From contig JAEUHZ010000021.1 in assembly GCA_016795205.1 (NCBI GenBank), positions 1 to 64,000 of the forward strand: a stretch of 64,000 nt of DNA, in the 5' to 3' direction. The notes under the pieces are model-generated. The model did not search any database, was not told where the DNA came from, and saw nothing but the letters and a program-made list of their open reading frames with translations. This DNA is from Planctomycetota bacterium. Lineage in GTDB: Bacteria > Planctomycetota > UBA1135 > GCA-002686595. Position 1 is the first letter of the stretch, and each line of letters starts with the position of its first letter. Of the stretch, positions 34,111-42,811 are shown piece by piece. A program made the translations under genes and the position numbers.

Positions 34111-37100
34111 ATGCACGCAGCTTGGGGGGTACTGGCGGGCTCGATCCTCTGCGCAGCCAGCTCGGGCGACGTGCGTTCGACCACGTCCACGTTGACGATC
34201 GCGGACGATGGCGGTCGGGTCGAGCACGCTCAGCGTGTATCCGTCGACGGCATCCTGCGCGCGTGGGTCGAGTCGGATGCCTTCGACGCCGTGCTGGCCG
34301 TCGAGGACGGTTCGGGCGCGCTCGTCGAGGACGACGACTCGGGTGGACGGCCTGCACCCTGGGTCGATGTGCGCGTGCAGTCCGGCAATCTGCGCCGCCT
34401 GATCGTGAGCGCGAAGTCTGGTCACGGCGTTGCGCGTCTCGTCGTCGTCGAATTGGCCGAGGACGAGGCGCTGCGCGCCGAGGCCATGGCGCTGCGCGCA
34501 CGCGTCGGAGCGTCGGTGACCGGCCTCGCCTCGCCGGCCGCGCGCGAGCATCGCGCGGATCTCGTCGCGACGGTGGCCGAGCTGGTCGCGCACCCGCGCC
34601 TCGGGGACGGCGACGCGCTGCAGGCCTTGCTCCTCGAGGCCAGCGCGCACCTGGGAGAAGCCGGCGAGCACGCCGCAGCGTTGGCCGCGGCCCGCGCGCT
34701 GGTCGACGTGCAACGCGAGCGGCTGCCGCCCGACGCACCCCGTCGACTGCGTGCCGTGATCCAGGTCGGCAACGAGCTCGGCCAGCTCGGTCGCGCCTCC
34801 GAGGCCGTGGACGCGCAACGCGCGGCGCTGGAGACCCTGCGGCGCGCGCTCTCCCCCGAGGATCCCTGGCTGTGGTCGGCCGAGTCGAACTTCGCCGCCG
34901 TCCTGTTCCAGGCCGGCGATCACCGCGGCGCCGTGCAGCGCTGGGAGAGCGTCCTGGCGTCGTGCGCGGCGAAGCTGCCGGCCGACGACCGGGCCGTGAT
35001 CCAACTGCGCGCGAACGTGGCGGTCGGCGCGTTCTATGCGGGCGATCTCGAGACAGCGCGTGCTCACGCCGAGGCGGCCCGCGCGGCGCGCGACGTGGTC
35101 GTGCCGGGGTCGCCCCTCGAGCTGCAGATCCGGGGCGTGCTCGCGGCCGTGCTGGTCGAGCTGGGCGACCACCAGGCCGGGCGAGCGCTCGCCGGCGAGG
35201 CCCTGAACACCGCACGGACGAGCCTGCCAGCAGGCCATGTCGACCGCGCGGCGGCCGAGGTCAACTTCGCGCTGGCGCAGGTGCGCGCTGGCGAGGACGG
35301 CGCCGCGCGCGAGGTGCTCGCGCGGATCGTCGCGGAGCCACCCGAGTCGATCGCCGCGACGCACCCGATCCTCGTCCAGGCGCGCGCGGCCCTGGCTGCG
35401 ATCGACCTGCGGGCGGGGCGCTTCGCGGCGGCGTTGGAGACCCTGGACACGCTGCTCGCCGAGCTCGAAGCGAGCGTGCCACCGACGAACGTCGTCCTGC
35501 GCGCCTTGCGGCGCAACCAGGCGCTCGCGCTCAGCGGGCTCGGTCGCCACGCGGACGCCGCGGACGTCGAGCACGTGCTCCTCGAGGCGACCCGCGCGAC
35601 ACTGCCACCCGACCATCCCGAGCGCTTGAAAGTCGAGCTGCAGAGGGCCGCGACGGACGGCGCGCTGGGCCGCCCCCGCGAGGCGCGAGAGGCGGCCGTC
35701 GCGGCCTCGAGCGCGCTGCGCGACATGCTGGTCGCGCGCTCGCTGATCCTCGCGCCGCGCGAGGCGGAGGCCACGGTGCTCGGGCTGCGGACGCTCCTCG
35801 ACCTCGCGCTCGCGAGTCTCCTCGAGTCGCGCACCGGCGGCGGCGATCCGGCGGCCGTCGCGCTGGCGTTCGAGTTGTCGGAGACCGCACGCGGAATCGG
35901 CGTCGCGGCGCAGCGAGCGCTGCGCACGGCCACGGTGGGTGGGGAACGACTGCGCGAGTTGCGCGAGGCGGCGCGCGCCGCGCAGGTCGAGCTCGTGCGC
36001 GCGGCGCGAGCGGAAGCGACCGAGGCCATCTACCCGCGCGTCGAGATCCGCGACGCGGCGGAGCGTGCGCTGCTCGAGGAGCTGGCGCGTGCCGGAGCCG
36101 TTCCGCGCACCGTCTCGGCCGCGCGAGTCGGCTCCGCTCTCTCGGCCGACGAGGTCGCGGTCGCGTGGCGTGTGCGGCTCGACGATCGCGGGAAGGACGG
36201 ACGCTCCGCGCCGCGCGTCGAATCGCTCGTCGCCTTCGTCGTGCAACCGGACCGACCGGTCCAATGCGTCGACCTCGGTCCGCTCGAGCCGGTCCTCGAA
36301 GCCTGCCGTGCGTGGCGCGCGGAGCTCGAGCGCGCGCCGAGCGATCGCTCGCGCTGGCGCGCGACGGGCGAGCGCGTGCGCGCGCTGGTCGTCGATCCCG
36401 TGCGACGCGCCGCACCCGGCGCGCGGCGCTGGATCACCACGCCCGACGGCCCGCTGCTCACGATCCCGATCGACGCGCTGCCCGACGATTCCGCCAGACC
36501 CGAGGCGCTCCTCGGTGACGGCCTGCAGGTGCTTTCGACCTGGTCCTTCGAGCCGATCCCGGCAGCCGAGCTCGAGAGCCCTGCGGGCGTTGCCCCCGAG
36601 GGAGCGTTGCTCCTGGCCGGCGATCCCGAGCTCACGTCCGGCGGGCGCTGGGCCGCGCTGCCGGCCGCCTCTCGTGAAATCGACGCGATCGCCGCCGTTT
36701 GGCGCGCGGCGCGTGGCCCCGAAGCGCCGGCGCGCATCCTCACCCGGATGAGCGCGACGCCCGAGGCGCTCGTCACGGCCGCCGCCGGCGCCGGCTGGAT
36801 CCACGTCGCGACGCACGGTGCCTTCGAAACGGATTCCGCCGCGGGCGGCTTGCTCACGCTGCCCGGGGATCCCGCGCTCGACCCGCGGCACGCCGTGCGC
36901 GATTGGATGCCGCTCGTGCGCTGCGAGCTCGTGCTCACCGCCGCGGGGGAAGGCGGCGCCGCCACCCTGAACGCCGAAGAGCTCGGCGCCCTCGACCTGC
37001 GTGCCTGTCGCCTCGCGGTGCTCTCGGCCTGCGAGACCGGCCGCGGGGAGATCGTGCTCGGCCAGGGCGCCGCCTCGTTCCAGCGCGCGCTGCTCGCTGC

Positions 37101-37305
37101 CGGCGCTCACGCGTGCGTGACGGCGCTGTGGCGCGTGCCCGACGAGCCCACGCGCGAGCTCATGTCCGCGTTCTATCGCGGGCTGTGGCTCGAAGGACTC
37201 GAGCCGGAGCAGGCCCTGTGGCGTGCGAAGTCCGCGCTGCGCGAGCGTCGCGCGCCGCCACGTGACTGGGCCGGCTGGGTGTTGGCCACGTCGTTCGGAA
37301 GCTGA
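34111..37305 (+). CDS. secreted PPC-TPR-CHAT caspase-like protein
   Basis: 1064 residues. Signal peptide about 1-19. Residues 20-120 resemble a PPC-type beta domain (RAWVESDAFDAVLAVEDGSG). From about 130 to 640 there are TPR-like helical repeats with alternating Ala/Glu/Arg, many starting around A-x2-EARxAL patterns. The C-terminal CHAT (caspase-HetF-TPR) peptidase domain has both catalytic residues: H902 in HVATHG and C974 in LSACETG, then GAASFQRALLAAGAHACVTALW. CHAT proteases in other systems are signalling or cell-death proteases; an exported one is unusual. It is divergent from a sigma/anti-sigma pair and followed by a hairpin. Confidence 0.85.
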   Translation: MHAAWGVLAGSILCAASSGDVRSTTSTLTIADDGGRVEHAQRVSVDGILRAWVESDAFDAVLAVEDGSGALVEDDDSGGRPAPWVDVRVQSGNLRRLIVSAKSGHGVARLVVVELAEDEALRAEAMALRARVGASVTGLASPAAREHRADLVATVAELVAHPRLGDGDALQALLLEASAHLGEAGEHAAALAAARALVDVQRERLPPDAPRRLRAVIQVGNELGQLGRASEAVDAQRAALETLRRALSPEDPWLWSAESNFAAVLFQAGDHRGAVQRWESVLASCAAKLPADDRAVIQLRANVAVGAFYAGDLETARAHAEAARAARDVVVPGSPLELQIRGVLAAVLVELGDHQAGRALAGEALNTARTSLPAGHVDRAAAEVNFALAQVRAGEDGAAREVLARIVAEPPESIAATHPILVQARAALAAIDLRAGRFAAALETLDTLLAELEASVPPTNVVLRALRRNQALALSGLGRHADAADVEHVLLEATRATLPPDHPERLKVELQRAATDGALGRPREAREAAVAASSALRDMLVARSLILAPREAEATVLGLRTLLDLALASLLESRTGGGDPAAVALAFELSETARGIGVAAQRALRTATVGGERLRELREAARAAQVELVRAARAEATEAIYPRVEIRDAAERALLEELARAGAVPRTVSAARVGSALSADEVAVAWRVRLDDRGKDGRSAPRVESLVAFVVQPDRPVQCVDLGPLEPVLEACRAWRAELERAPSDRSRWRATGERVRALVVDPVRRAAPGARRWITTPDGPLLTIPIDALPDDSARPEALLGDGLQVLSTWSFEPIPAAELESPAGVAPEGALLLAGDPELTSGGRWAALPAASREIDAIAAVWRAARGPEAPARILTRMSATPEALVTAAAGAGWIHVATHGAFETDSAAGGLLTLPGDPALDPRHAVRDWMPLVRCELVLTAAGEGGAATLNAEELGALDLRACRLAVLSACETGRGEIVLGQGAASFQRALLAAGAHACVTALWRVPDEPTRELMSAFYRGLWLEGLEPEQALWRAKSALRERRAPPRDWAGWVLATSFGS

Positions 37306-37333
37306 CGGCGGCGTGCCGTCGCGCGCGCCGCCG
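37306..37333 (+). terminator. hairpin after the CHAT gene
   Basis: A perfect 8-bp stem (37306-37313 with 37326-37333) begins immediately after the CHAT stop codon; no T-tract. Confidence 0.4.
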
Positions 37334-37355
37334 ACCAGCTTCGGCGCTCGTGAGT

Positions 37356-39812
37356 TCACCGTAGCCAGCGGACGCGGATGCCGCTCGAGACGTTGAAGGT
37401 CGACGGCGTGCAGAAGGCGGCGGCATTGCGATACCAGACCTGGTACGCGCGCTCCGCGCCGACCGCGGGCACGAGACCCTTGACCGAGATCGGCAGGTCG
37501 CCGGGTTCCGGGTAGGTGGCGATGCCGCTCGCGGCCGTCTTGGCGGCGATCCGTGTGACCGTGCCCGCCACGCAGCGCAAGCCGTCGCCGAACGGGACGC
37601 CCGCGGGGCTCGAGGACGTGCCCTGGAAGAAGAGGCACGTCGTGGAACCCGGCAGGTTGAAAGCCTGCAGGCCGAAGGAGTCCGCCATGACCCAGGCCTG
37701 TCCGCTGGGGTAGATCCCGGCACCGTCCGTGGCCGAGTTCGCGCAGCCGCGGCCACTGGCCCCGGTGTTGCCGCACGGGCACGCACCCGCGCTGCCGTCC
37801 CCGGCGCAGAAGCCCTCGACCGTCGTGGGCTCGTAGCAACTGCCGGAGAAGACATCCCCGTTGCCGGAGCCGTAGCGTGGCCAGGCCAGCCCGTAGAAGG
37901 CGAAGCCGTAGTTCGCCTGGTTCACGCCGCAGGCGATCTGGATGCCGTAGGTGTCGCGCCCCGAGTAGTCGATGTTCACGTGGGCTTCGTCCACGCGCAG
38001 GCCATTTTCGGCCCAGGCGATCGTCGCGTAGTAGGCGTCCCGGTCGGTCGAGCTGCCGTTGTAGCTCTCGGAGTAGGCCACCACGAAGCGCTGCCCGTTC
38101 GAGTCGACGTCGGGCTGGATCTGCTGCTCGGAGATGTACGCGCCCTCGAGCGCGCTCAGGTTCGCGTCCGCGAGCACCGTGGTGCCCTCGCAGACCAGGG
38201 TCACGATGTCCGAGCTGATCACGAAGCGCTGGAACGCCACCATCCAAGGTCGCGGGCCCGACGCGGCATCGAGCGGGCTCGAGGCCGAGGGATACGATTC
38301 GTTCCACACGCTGCCCGCCAGCACCGTCGCCGGATTCGTGACCGCGCCATCCCAACGCACCTGCGCGCCGAGGACGTCGAGATTCGTCGGCGTCGTGTCG
38401 CGCATCCACACGACGTTCCAGTTCTGCGTCGCGTACGGTGGCCGACCGTTGGTCTTCGAGACGCTGGGCCGCCAGTCCGAGGCCCCGGAGTTCTCCAAGA
38501 AGATCGTCCCGCCCACGGAGTTGCCTTGCCCATCGATGAGCCGCGCGTGCACGTCCCAGTCGTTGGCCGTGAACGCGCGCGTCCAGGCCGCGAGGAAGTA
38601 GGTCGGGCCGCTGAGCGCCGGATCGCCGCCGACGTCCGGGTAGAAGCACGACCCCAGCGCGGCATTCTGGATCGGCTTCTGGGCGTACTGCGAGCTCGTG
38701 CCGGCCTGACGCGCGCGGCACCAGATCTCGCTTTGGGAGCTGGGCGTGGGCTTCACTTGGGCCACCGTGAGCAGCGTGTCGCTCAAGGCGTTGTACGCCG
38801 TGCGCGGGACGCCCCACGAGACCGCGGTCGAATCGACCCACGTGCCCGAGCCCGCGACCGGGATGCCGTAGTACAGGTCGACCGCGAAGACGTCCGCGTC
38901 GGTCGCGCTGTAGGCGAACTGGAACACGGCCGCGAAGTCACCGGAGGTCCCGCGATTGGCGATGTCGGGCAGCGCGCACTCGTTCGTGAACCCGTCCAGC
39001 GCGTTGGTCGAGTACACGGGATCGACGACCAACGGGAAGCGCGCGGCGCGTACGAACACCTCGGGGACCTCGATCTGGATCGTGCCCGCTTCGATGCGCG
39101 ACTCGAGCTCCAGTCGGCGTCCGTCGGCGTCGACGGCGGTCGCGCCGCCGATGCGCACGCCGCCGTGTGGGCCGTCCAGCACGAACCCCGGCCCATCGGG
39201 GCGGGGCTCCAGCTCGCTCTCCAAGGCGAGGACGAGGCGCAGCGCGCCGGCGGCCGACGGGCGCCCGGCGAGCTCGAAGGTCTGCTCGGCGGAATCGAGC
39301 CCGAGGTGCCAGACCTCGCGGATCGGTCCGCGGTCGATCGTGACGGCATGGCCTGCACGCGTCACGTCGCGCGCTTCGAGCTCGATCGAGGTGGTACCCA
39401 CGACGGCTTCGAGCAACTCGACGCGCACGGGGAAGTTGCGCGGCGCCTCGGAGCCCAGGAACGGGATGAACGTGGCTGCCGCCGCGTCGAAGCTCGCCTT
39501 GTACGTCCGCGCGCGCGCCCACAACCGTCCGTCGCCGGGCTCGTCGAAGTAGAGGCGCGAGAAGTCGATCGCGCTCGCGGCCGATGCGTCGAGCGCGTCG
39601 GCGGGCTTGGCCGGGCGCGCGAGCGCCGGGATCGCGGCCTCGGTCCGCGCCGCGTCCAGGACCCGCTCCACAGACTCCGGATCCGGCGTCGACCACGGCG
39701 ACTTCACGTCGGGTCGGAAGGGGGGGAGGTCCGGGCTCGGCTTGGGGCCGTCCTGCGCGCTGGCGGAAGCCGCCAGCGCGGCGAGGAGCAGGGGGGGGAG
39801 CGGGTGCTTCAT
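37356..39812 (-). CDS. large secreted protein with C-terminal CAGDGS module (paralogue 1)
   Basis: 818 residues. Signal peptide 1-19 (LLLAALAASASAQ), a Pro-rich linker, an N-terminal domain (about 85-270) shared with the next gene upstream (FIPFLGSEAPRNFPV; DSAEQTFEL; DGPHGGVRIGGATAVDADGR; ARFPLVVDPVY), a repeat-like central region with many Trp, Asn and Tyr, and the cysteine-rich module at 668-818. No membrane segment or LPXTG/PEP-CTERM signal follows, so the C-terminal module itself may direct sorting or attachment. Function unknown. Start ATG follows a GAGGA Shine-Dalgarno sequence. Confidence 0.8.
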   Translation of the reverse strand: MKHPLPPLLLAALAASASAQDGPKPSPDLPPFRPDVKSPWSTPDPESVERVLDAARTEAAIPALARPAKPADALDASAASAIDFSRLYFDEPGDGRLWARARTYKASFDAAAATFIPFLGSEAPRNFPVRVELLEAVVGTTSIELEARDVTRAGHAVTIDRGPIREVWHLGLDSAEQTFELAGRPSAAGALRLVLALESELEPRPDGPGFVLDGPHGGVRIGGATAVDADGRRLELESRIEAGTIQIEVPEVFVRAARFPLVVDPVYSTNALDGFTNECALPDIANRGTSGDFAAVFQFAYSATDADVFAVDLYYGIPVAGSGTWVDSTAVSWGVPRTAYNALSDTLLTVAQVKPTPSSQSEIWCRARQAGTSSQYAQKPIQNAALGSCFYPDVGGDPALSGPTYFLAAWTRAFTANDWDVHARLIDGQGNSVGGTIFLENSGASDWRPSVSKTNGRPPYATQNWNVVWMRDTTPTNLDVLGAQVRWDGAVTNPATVLAGSVWNESYPSASSPLDAASGPRPWMVAFQRFVISSDIVTLVCEGTTVLADANLSALEGAYISEQQIQPDVDSNGQRFVVAYSESYNGSSTDRDAYYATIAWAENGLRVDEAHVNIDYSGRDTYGIQIACGVNQANYGFAFYGLAWPRYGSGNGDVFSGSCYEPTTVEGFCAGDGSAGACPCGNTGASGRGCANSATDGAGIYPSGQAWVMADSFGLQAFNLPGSTTCLFFQGTSSSPAGVPFGDGLRCVAGTVTRIAAKTAASGIATYPEPGDLPISVKGLVPAVGAERAYQVWYRNAAAFCTPSTFNVSSGIRVRWLR
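37359..37811 (-). repeat. CAGDGS C-terminal module, copy 1
   Basis: 151 residues with Cys at module positions 2, 11, 13, 23, 59, 80 and 134, and the blocks CPCGN, FGDGLRC, YQVWYRNAAAFCT and a terminal RVRWLR. Ends the paralogue-1 protein. Confidence 0.8.
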
Positions 39813-39917
39813 GATCGACGTCCTCGGGGGTTGCTTCCGGGGCTCGATCCCCGGTTCACGGTCACCAAGAGGCGCGGGAGCGCCGGCGCTTTCGCGCCTT
39901 CCGCTCCAATTCAGACG

Positions 39918-39952
39918 CGCGGGCCTCGGGGCTTGGTGCCCCGGGGCCCGCG
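39918..39952. terminator. strong hairpin between the two paralogues
   Basis: A 15-bp stem (39918-39932 with 39938-39952, one G-T wobble) with loop TTGGT lies in the 329-base gap between the tandem paralogues, about 190 bases after the stop of paralogue 2. The rest of this gap shows only a GAGGA Shine-Dalgarno sequence before the paralogue-1 start. Confidence 0.45.
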
Positions 39953-40141
39953 CGGGCTCGACGTCCTCGACGATGCCGTCGCGCTGGTTCGCGCCCGGCC
40001 TTCGTCGTCACGAGTCCCTGCTGACGGCCGGCCGCGCGGCGAGCGTGGTGGGCGAGCCGTCCTTGGGTGCTCGACGCTGCCGGCTCCACGCCCCCTCACG
40101 CCCGGGTCGGCCGTGCCGCGAGACGCGGCCAGAGATCCAGG

Positions 40142-42586
40142 CTAGAGCAGCCAGCGCACGCGCACGCCGTTCGTCGTGTTGAACGTGGCCGCCGTGCAGA
40201 AGGGCGCGGCGTTGCGGTACCAGACCTGGTAGGTGCGCTGCGCGCCGCCCGCCGGGATCGAGCCCCGCACCGAGACGGCCGGGTCGCCCGGTCCGGGGTA
40301 GGTCGCGTTCCCGCCGGAGGCCGTCTTCGAGCCGATCCGGATGACCACGCCGCTCGCGCAACGCAATCCGTCGCCGAACGCCGTGCCCGGCGCCGATGCG
40401 CCCGTGCCCTGGTAGAAGAGGCAGGTCGTCGAACTCGGCAGGTTCGACGCATCGAGCGCGAACGAGTCGTACTCGACGAAACTCACTCCGCTCGGCACCA
40501 GCACGCCGCCCGACGTCACGGAGTTCGCGCAGCCCGCGCCGGGCGCGCCCGTGTTCCCGCATGGGCACGCGCCGTGCGTCCCATCGCCCGCGCAGAAGGT
40601 CTCGTACGTTCCCGGCTCGTAGTACGCCCCGCACATGGCGGCGCTGTTCGGCTGCAAGAAGGGCGTCCAGCCCAGGGCGTAGAAGCCGAAGCCCGGAGTC
40701 GAAGGGGTGCGTCCGCCCGCGACATCCACCCAATACGTGCTCCACGGGCCCGTCTCGATCGGCACGCGCGCCTCGTCGACGCGGATCGCGCCCTCGGCCC
40801 AGGCGAGGGTGCTGAGGTAGGCGTTGGACTGGTACGGGTTCCCGGGAACGGCCTCGTTGTAGGTCACCACGAAGCGCCGGCCATTCGAGTCGATGCGCGG
40901 CACACCCTGCGCCCAACCCGCCACGTCGCCATTCAGGTTCGAGAGGTTGGCCTGCCCGATCGTCGTCGATCCGTGCATGACCTGGACGAAGATGTCCGAG
41001 GCGGTCGTGCCGCGCTGGAAGGCGACCATCCAGATCCCGGACGCCCCCGGGCCGTCGAGGTTGGTCGACGGCGCTGGCAGGAAGTCGTCGAACAGGAAGC
41101 TCGTGGCGATGCCGAAGGCCGGGTGCGTGACGAACCCATCCCAGGCCACGCGCGCACCGAGGACATCGGCGCTCGAATCGCGCTGCCAGGCGATGTTCCA
41201 CTGCTGATACAGGGGCGAGCTCACGCCGACCGACTTCGAGATGCGCGGGAAGCTGTCGTGCGCGCCCGAGTTCTCGAGGTAGATCACGCCGCCCACGCGC
41301 ACGCCGAACGGATCGAGGAGCTGCGCGTGGATGTCCTGGTCCGCGGTGGAGTAGAAGCGTGTCCACACCGCCAGGAAGTAGGACGGGCTCGCGAGGGTCG
41401 GATCACCGCCCACGTCGGAGAAGGCGACGGCCCCGCCCGCGTTGTTCTGCACGAGGCGCTGTGGGAACTCGTTCGCCGTCTGCGTGCGGCGCGCGCGGCA
41501 CCAGATCTCGGTGTTGCCCGAGGACGGCTGCACCGTCGCGGTCGTCAGGTACGTGTCCCGGTCCCCGTTGTAGGCGATCTGCGGGTCGTACCAGGAGAGC
41601 GTCGTGAAATCGACCCAATCGCCGGCTCCTGGAACCGGCGCGCCATAGAAGAGGTCCTGCGTGTAGATGTCGGTGTCCGACTGGCTGTAGACGACTCCGT
41701 AGCTGGCCGCGAAGAGGCCGGGGAAACCACCGCCGGCCACGTCGACATTGGCGGTCCGGTACCCGAAGCCGTCCAGGGTGTGCGTCGTGTAGAGCGGATC
41801 CACGACGAGCGGGAAGCGCGCGGAGGCGACGAACGCGGCCGGCACGTCGATCGTGAGCGCAGCGCCGTCGGTGCGCGCCGCGAGCTCGAGCCGCCGACCG
41901 TCCGCGTCGATCGCGGTCGCGCCTCCGATGCGCACGCCGCCGTGCTCGCCGTCGAGCGCGAAGCCGGAGCCGTCAGGTCGCAGCGCGAGCTCGCTCGTGA
42001 TCGCGAGGCGCAGCGTGAGGACGCCCTCCACCGCCGGTCGCGTCGCGAACTCGAAGGTCTGCTCCGCCGAGTCGGGCTCGAGGTGCCAGACCTCGCGGAT
42101 CGCGCCGTGGTCGATCGCGACGCGCGTGCCGGAGCTCGAGACGGCGCGGAACCCGAGCGGAATCGGTGCGCCGCCCGAGCTCGCCTCGAGGAGCGACACC
42201 GACACCGGGAAATTGCGCGGCGCCTCCGAGCCGAGGAACGGGATGTACGTGGCGCCCTCGGCGCCGAACGAGGCCTTGTATGTGCGTCCCCGTGCCCACG
42301 TGCGCCCGTCGCCGGGCTCGTCGATCCAGACGCGCGAGAGCCAGGCGTCGATCAGCGCTTCCTGGCTCGGCCCTTGCCCACGGCCGGTGTGGCCGTCCCG
42401 CGCCGGCACGACCGCGGAAAGGTGCGCGGCGGGAGCGGCCGTTCCCGGCTCGAGCGGCGCGGGTGCCGGCTTCACGTCGGGCAGGAACGGTGGCAGCCTC
42501 GGGGCGGGGCGAACGTCCGTGCCGGCGCCGCTGGCGGCCGCGGTGAGGACGAGGGGGAGGATCGACAGCAGGAGGGCGTTGCGCAT
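40142..42586 (-). CDS. large secreted protein with C-terminal CAGDGS module (paralogue 2)
   Basis: 814 residues, in tandem with paralogue 1 and colinear with it: signal peptide (residues 1-21, LLLSILPLVLTAAASG), Pro-rich linker, the shared N-domain (FIPFLGSEAPRNFPV; DSAEQTFEF; DGEHGGVRIGGATAIDADGR; ARFPLVVDPLY), a divergent central region rich in Asn/Tyr/Trp, and the module at 664-814. The central regions have drifted more than the two ends. ATG 42586 is chosen because it begins the signal peptide; the frame runs further upstream without a plausible start. Role unknown; a surface or extracellular protein is inferred. Confidence 0.8.
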   Translation of the reverse strand: MRNALLLSILPLVLTAAASGAGTDVRPAPRLPPFLPDVKPAPAPLEPGTAAPAAHLSAVVPARDGHTGRGQGPSQEALIDAWLSRVWIDEPGDGRTWARGRTYKASFGAEGATYIPFLGSEAPRNFPVSVSLLEASSGGAPIPLGFRAVSSSGTRVAIDHGAIREVWHLEPDSAEQTFEFATRPAVEGVLTLRLAITSELALRPDGSGFALDGEHGGVRIGGATAIDADGRRLELAARTDGAALTIDVPAAFVASARFPLVVDPLYTTHTLDGFGYRTANVDVAGGGFPGLFAASYGVVYSQSDTDIYTQDLFYGAPVPGAGDWVDFTTLSWYDPQIAYNGDRDTYLTTATVQPSSGNTEIWCRARRTQTANEFPQRLVQNNAGGAVAFSDVGGDPTLASPSYFLAVWTRFYSTADQDIHAQLLDPFGVRVGGVIYLENSGAHDSFPRISKSVGVSSPLYQQWNIAWQRDSSADVLGARVAWDGFVTHPAFGIATSFLFDDFLPAPSTNLDGPGASGIWMVAFQRGTTASDIFVQVMHGSTTIGQANLSNLNGDVAGWAQGVPRIDSNGRRFVVTYNEAVPGNPYQSNAYLSTLAWAEGAIRVDEARVPIETGPWSTYWVDVAGGRTPSTPGFGFYALGWTPFLQPNSAAMCGAYYEPGTYETFCAGDGTHGACPCGNTGAPGAGCANSVTSGGVLVPSGVSFVEYDSFALDASNLPSSTTCLFYQGTGASAPGTAFGDGLRCASGVVIRIGSKTASGGNATYPGPGDPAVSVRGSIPAGGAQRTYQVWYRNAAPFCTAATFNTTNGVRVRWLL
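40145..40597 (-). repeat. CAGDGS C-terminal module, copy 2
   Basis: 151 residues, same length and cysteine spacing as copy 1 (positions 2, 11, 13, 23, 59, 80, 134), ending RVRWLL. Confidence 0.8.
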
Positions 42587-42731
42587 GGGGAGGACCTCGG
42601 TCCGGGGGCGCCGGCCCCGCGGCCGGGCTCCTGGAGGAGCGAGGCCCGCCGTGATGTCGGGGAAAGCGCCAGATCCAGCGTCCGGGACTCGTGCCACTCG
42701 CGCCGGGGATGCTGGGCGAAGCGCAGGGACG

Positions 42732-42756
42732 CGCGGGCAGCGGGGAGCTGCCCGCG
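42732..42756 (-). terminator. hairpin after the propeller protein gene
   Basis: A perfect 10-bp stem (42732-42741 with 42747-42756) with loop GGGGA lies about 55 bases beyond the stop of the minus-strand gene; no T-tract. Confidence 0.4.
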
Positions 42757-42811
42757 GACGACCCCGCGCCCGCGGACCCCTCAGGCGGCGGCCCCGATCA
42801 CAGAGCCCAGG

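Noticed and set aside
34111..34170. Lipobox in the CHAT protein signal peptide
   Set aside because: The residues before the Cys (SIL) do not fit a lipobox; a standard signal peptide is more likely.
33487..38841. A 1784-codon open frame on the minus strand running through the CHAT gene
   Set aside because: Only its last 191 codons have sigma-factor motifs; the rest is antisense to the CHAT protein and is an effect of high GC. The same applies to the long frames at 9870-13187 and the upstream extension of dinG to 52829.
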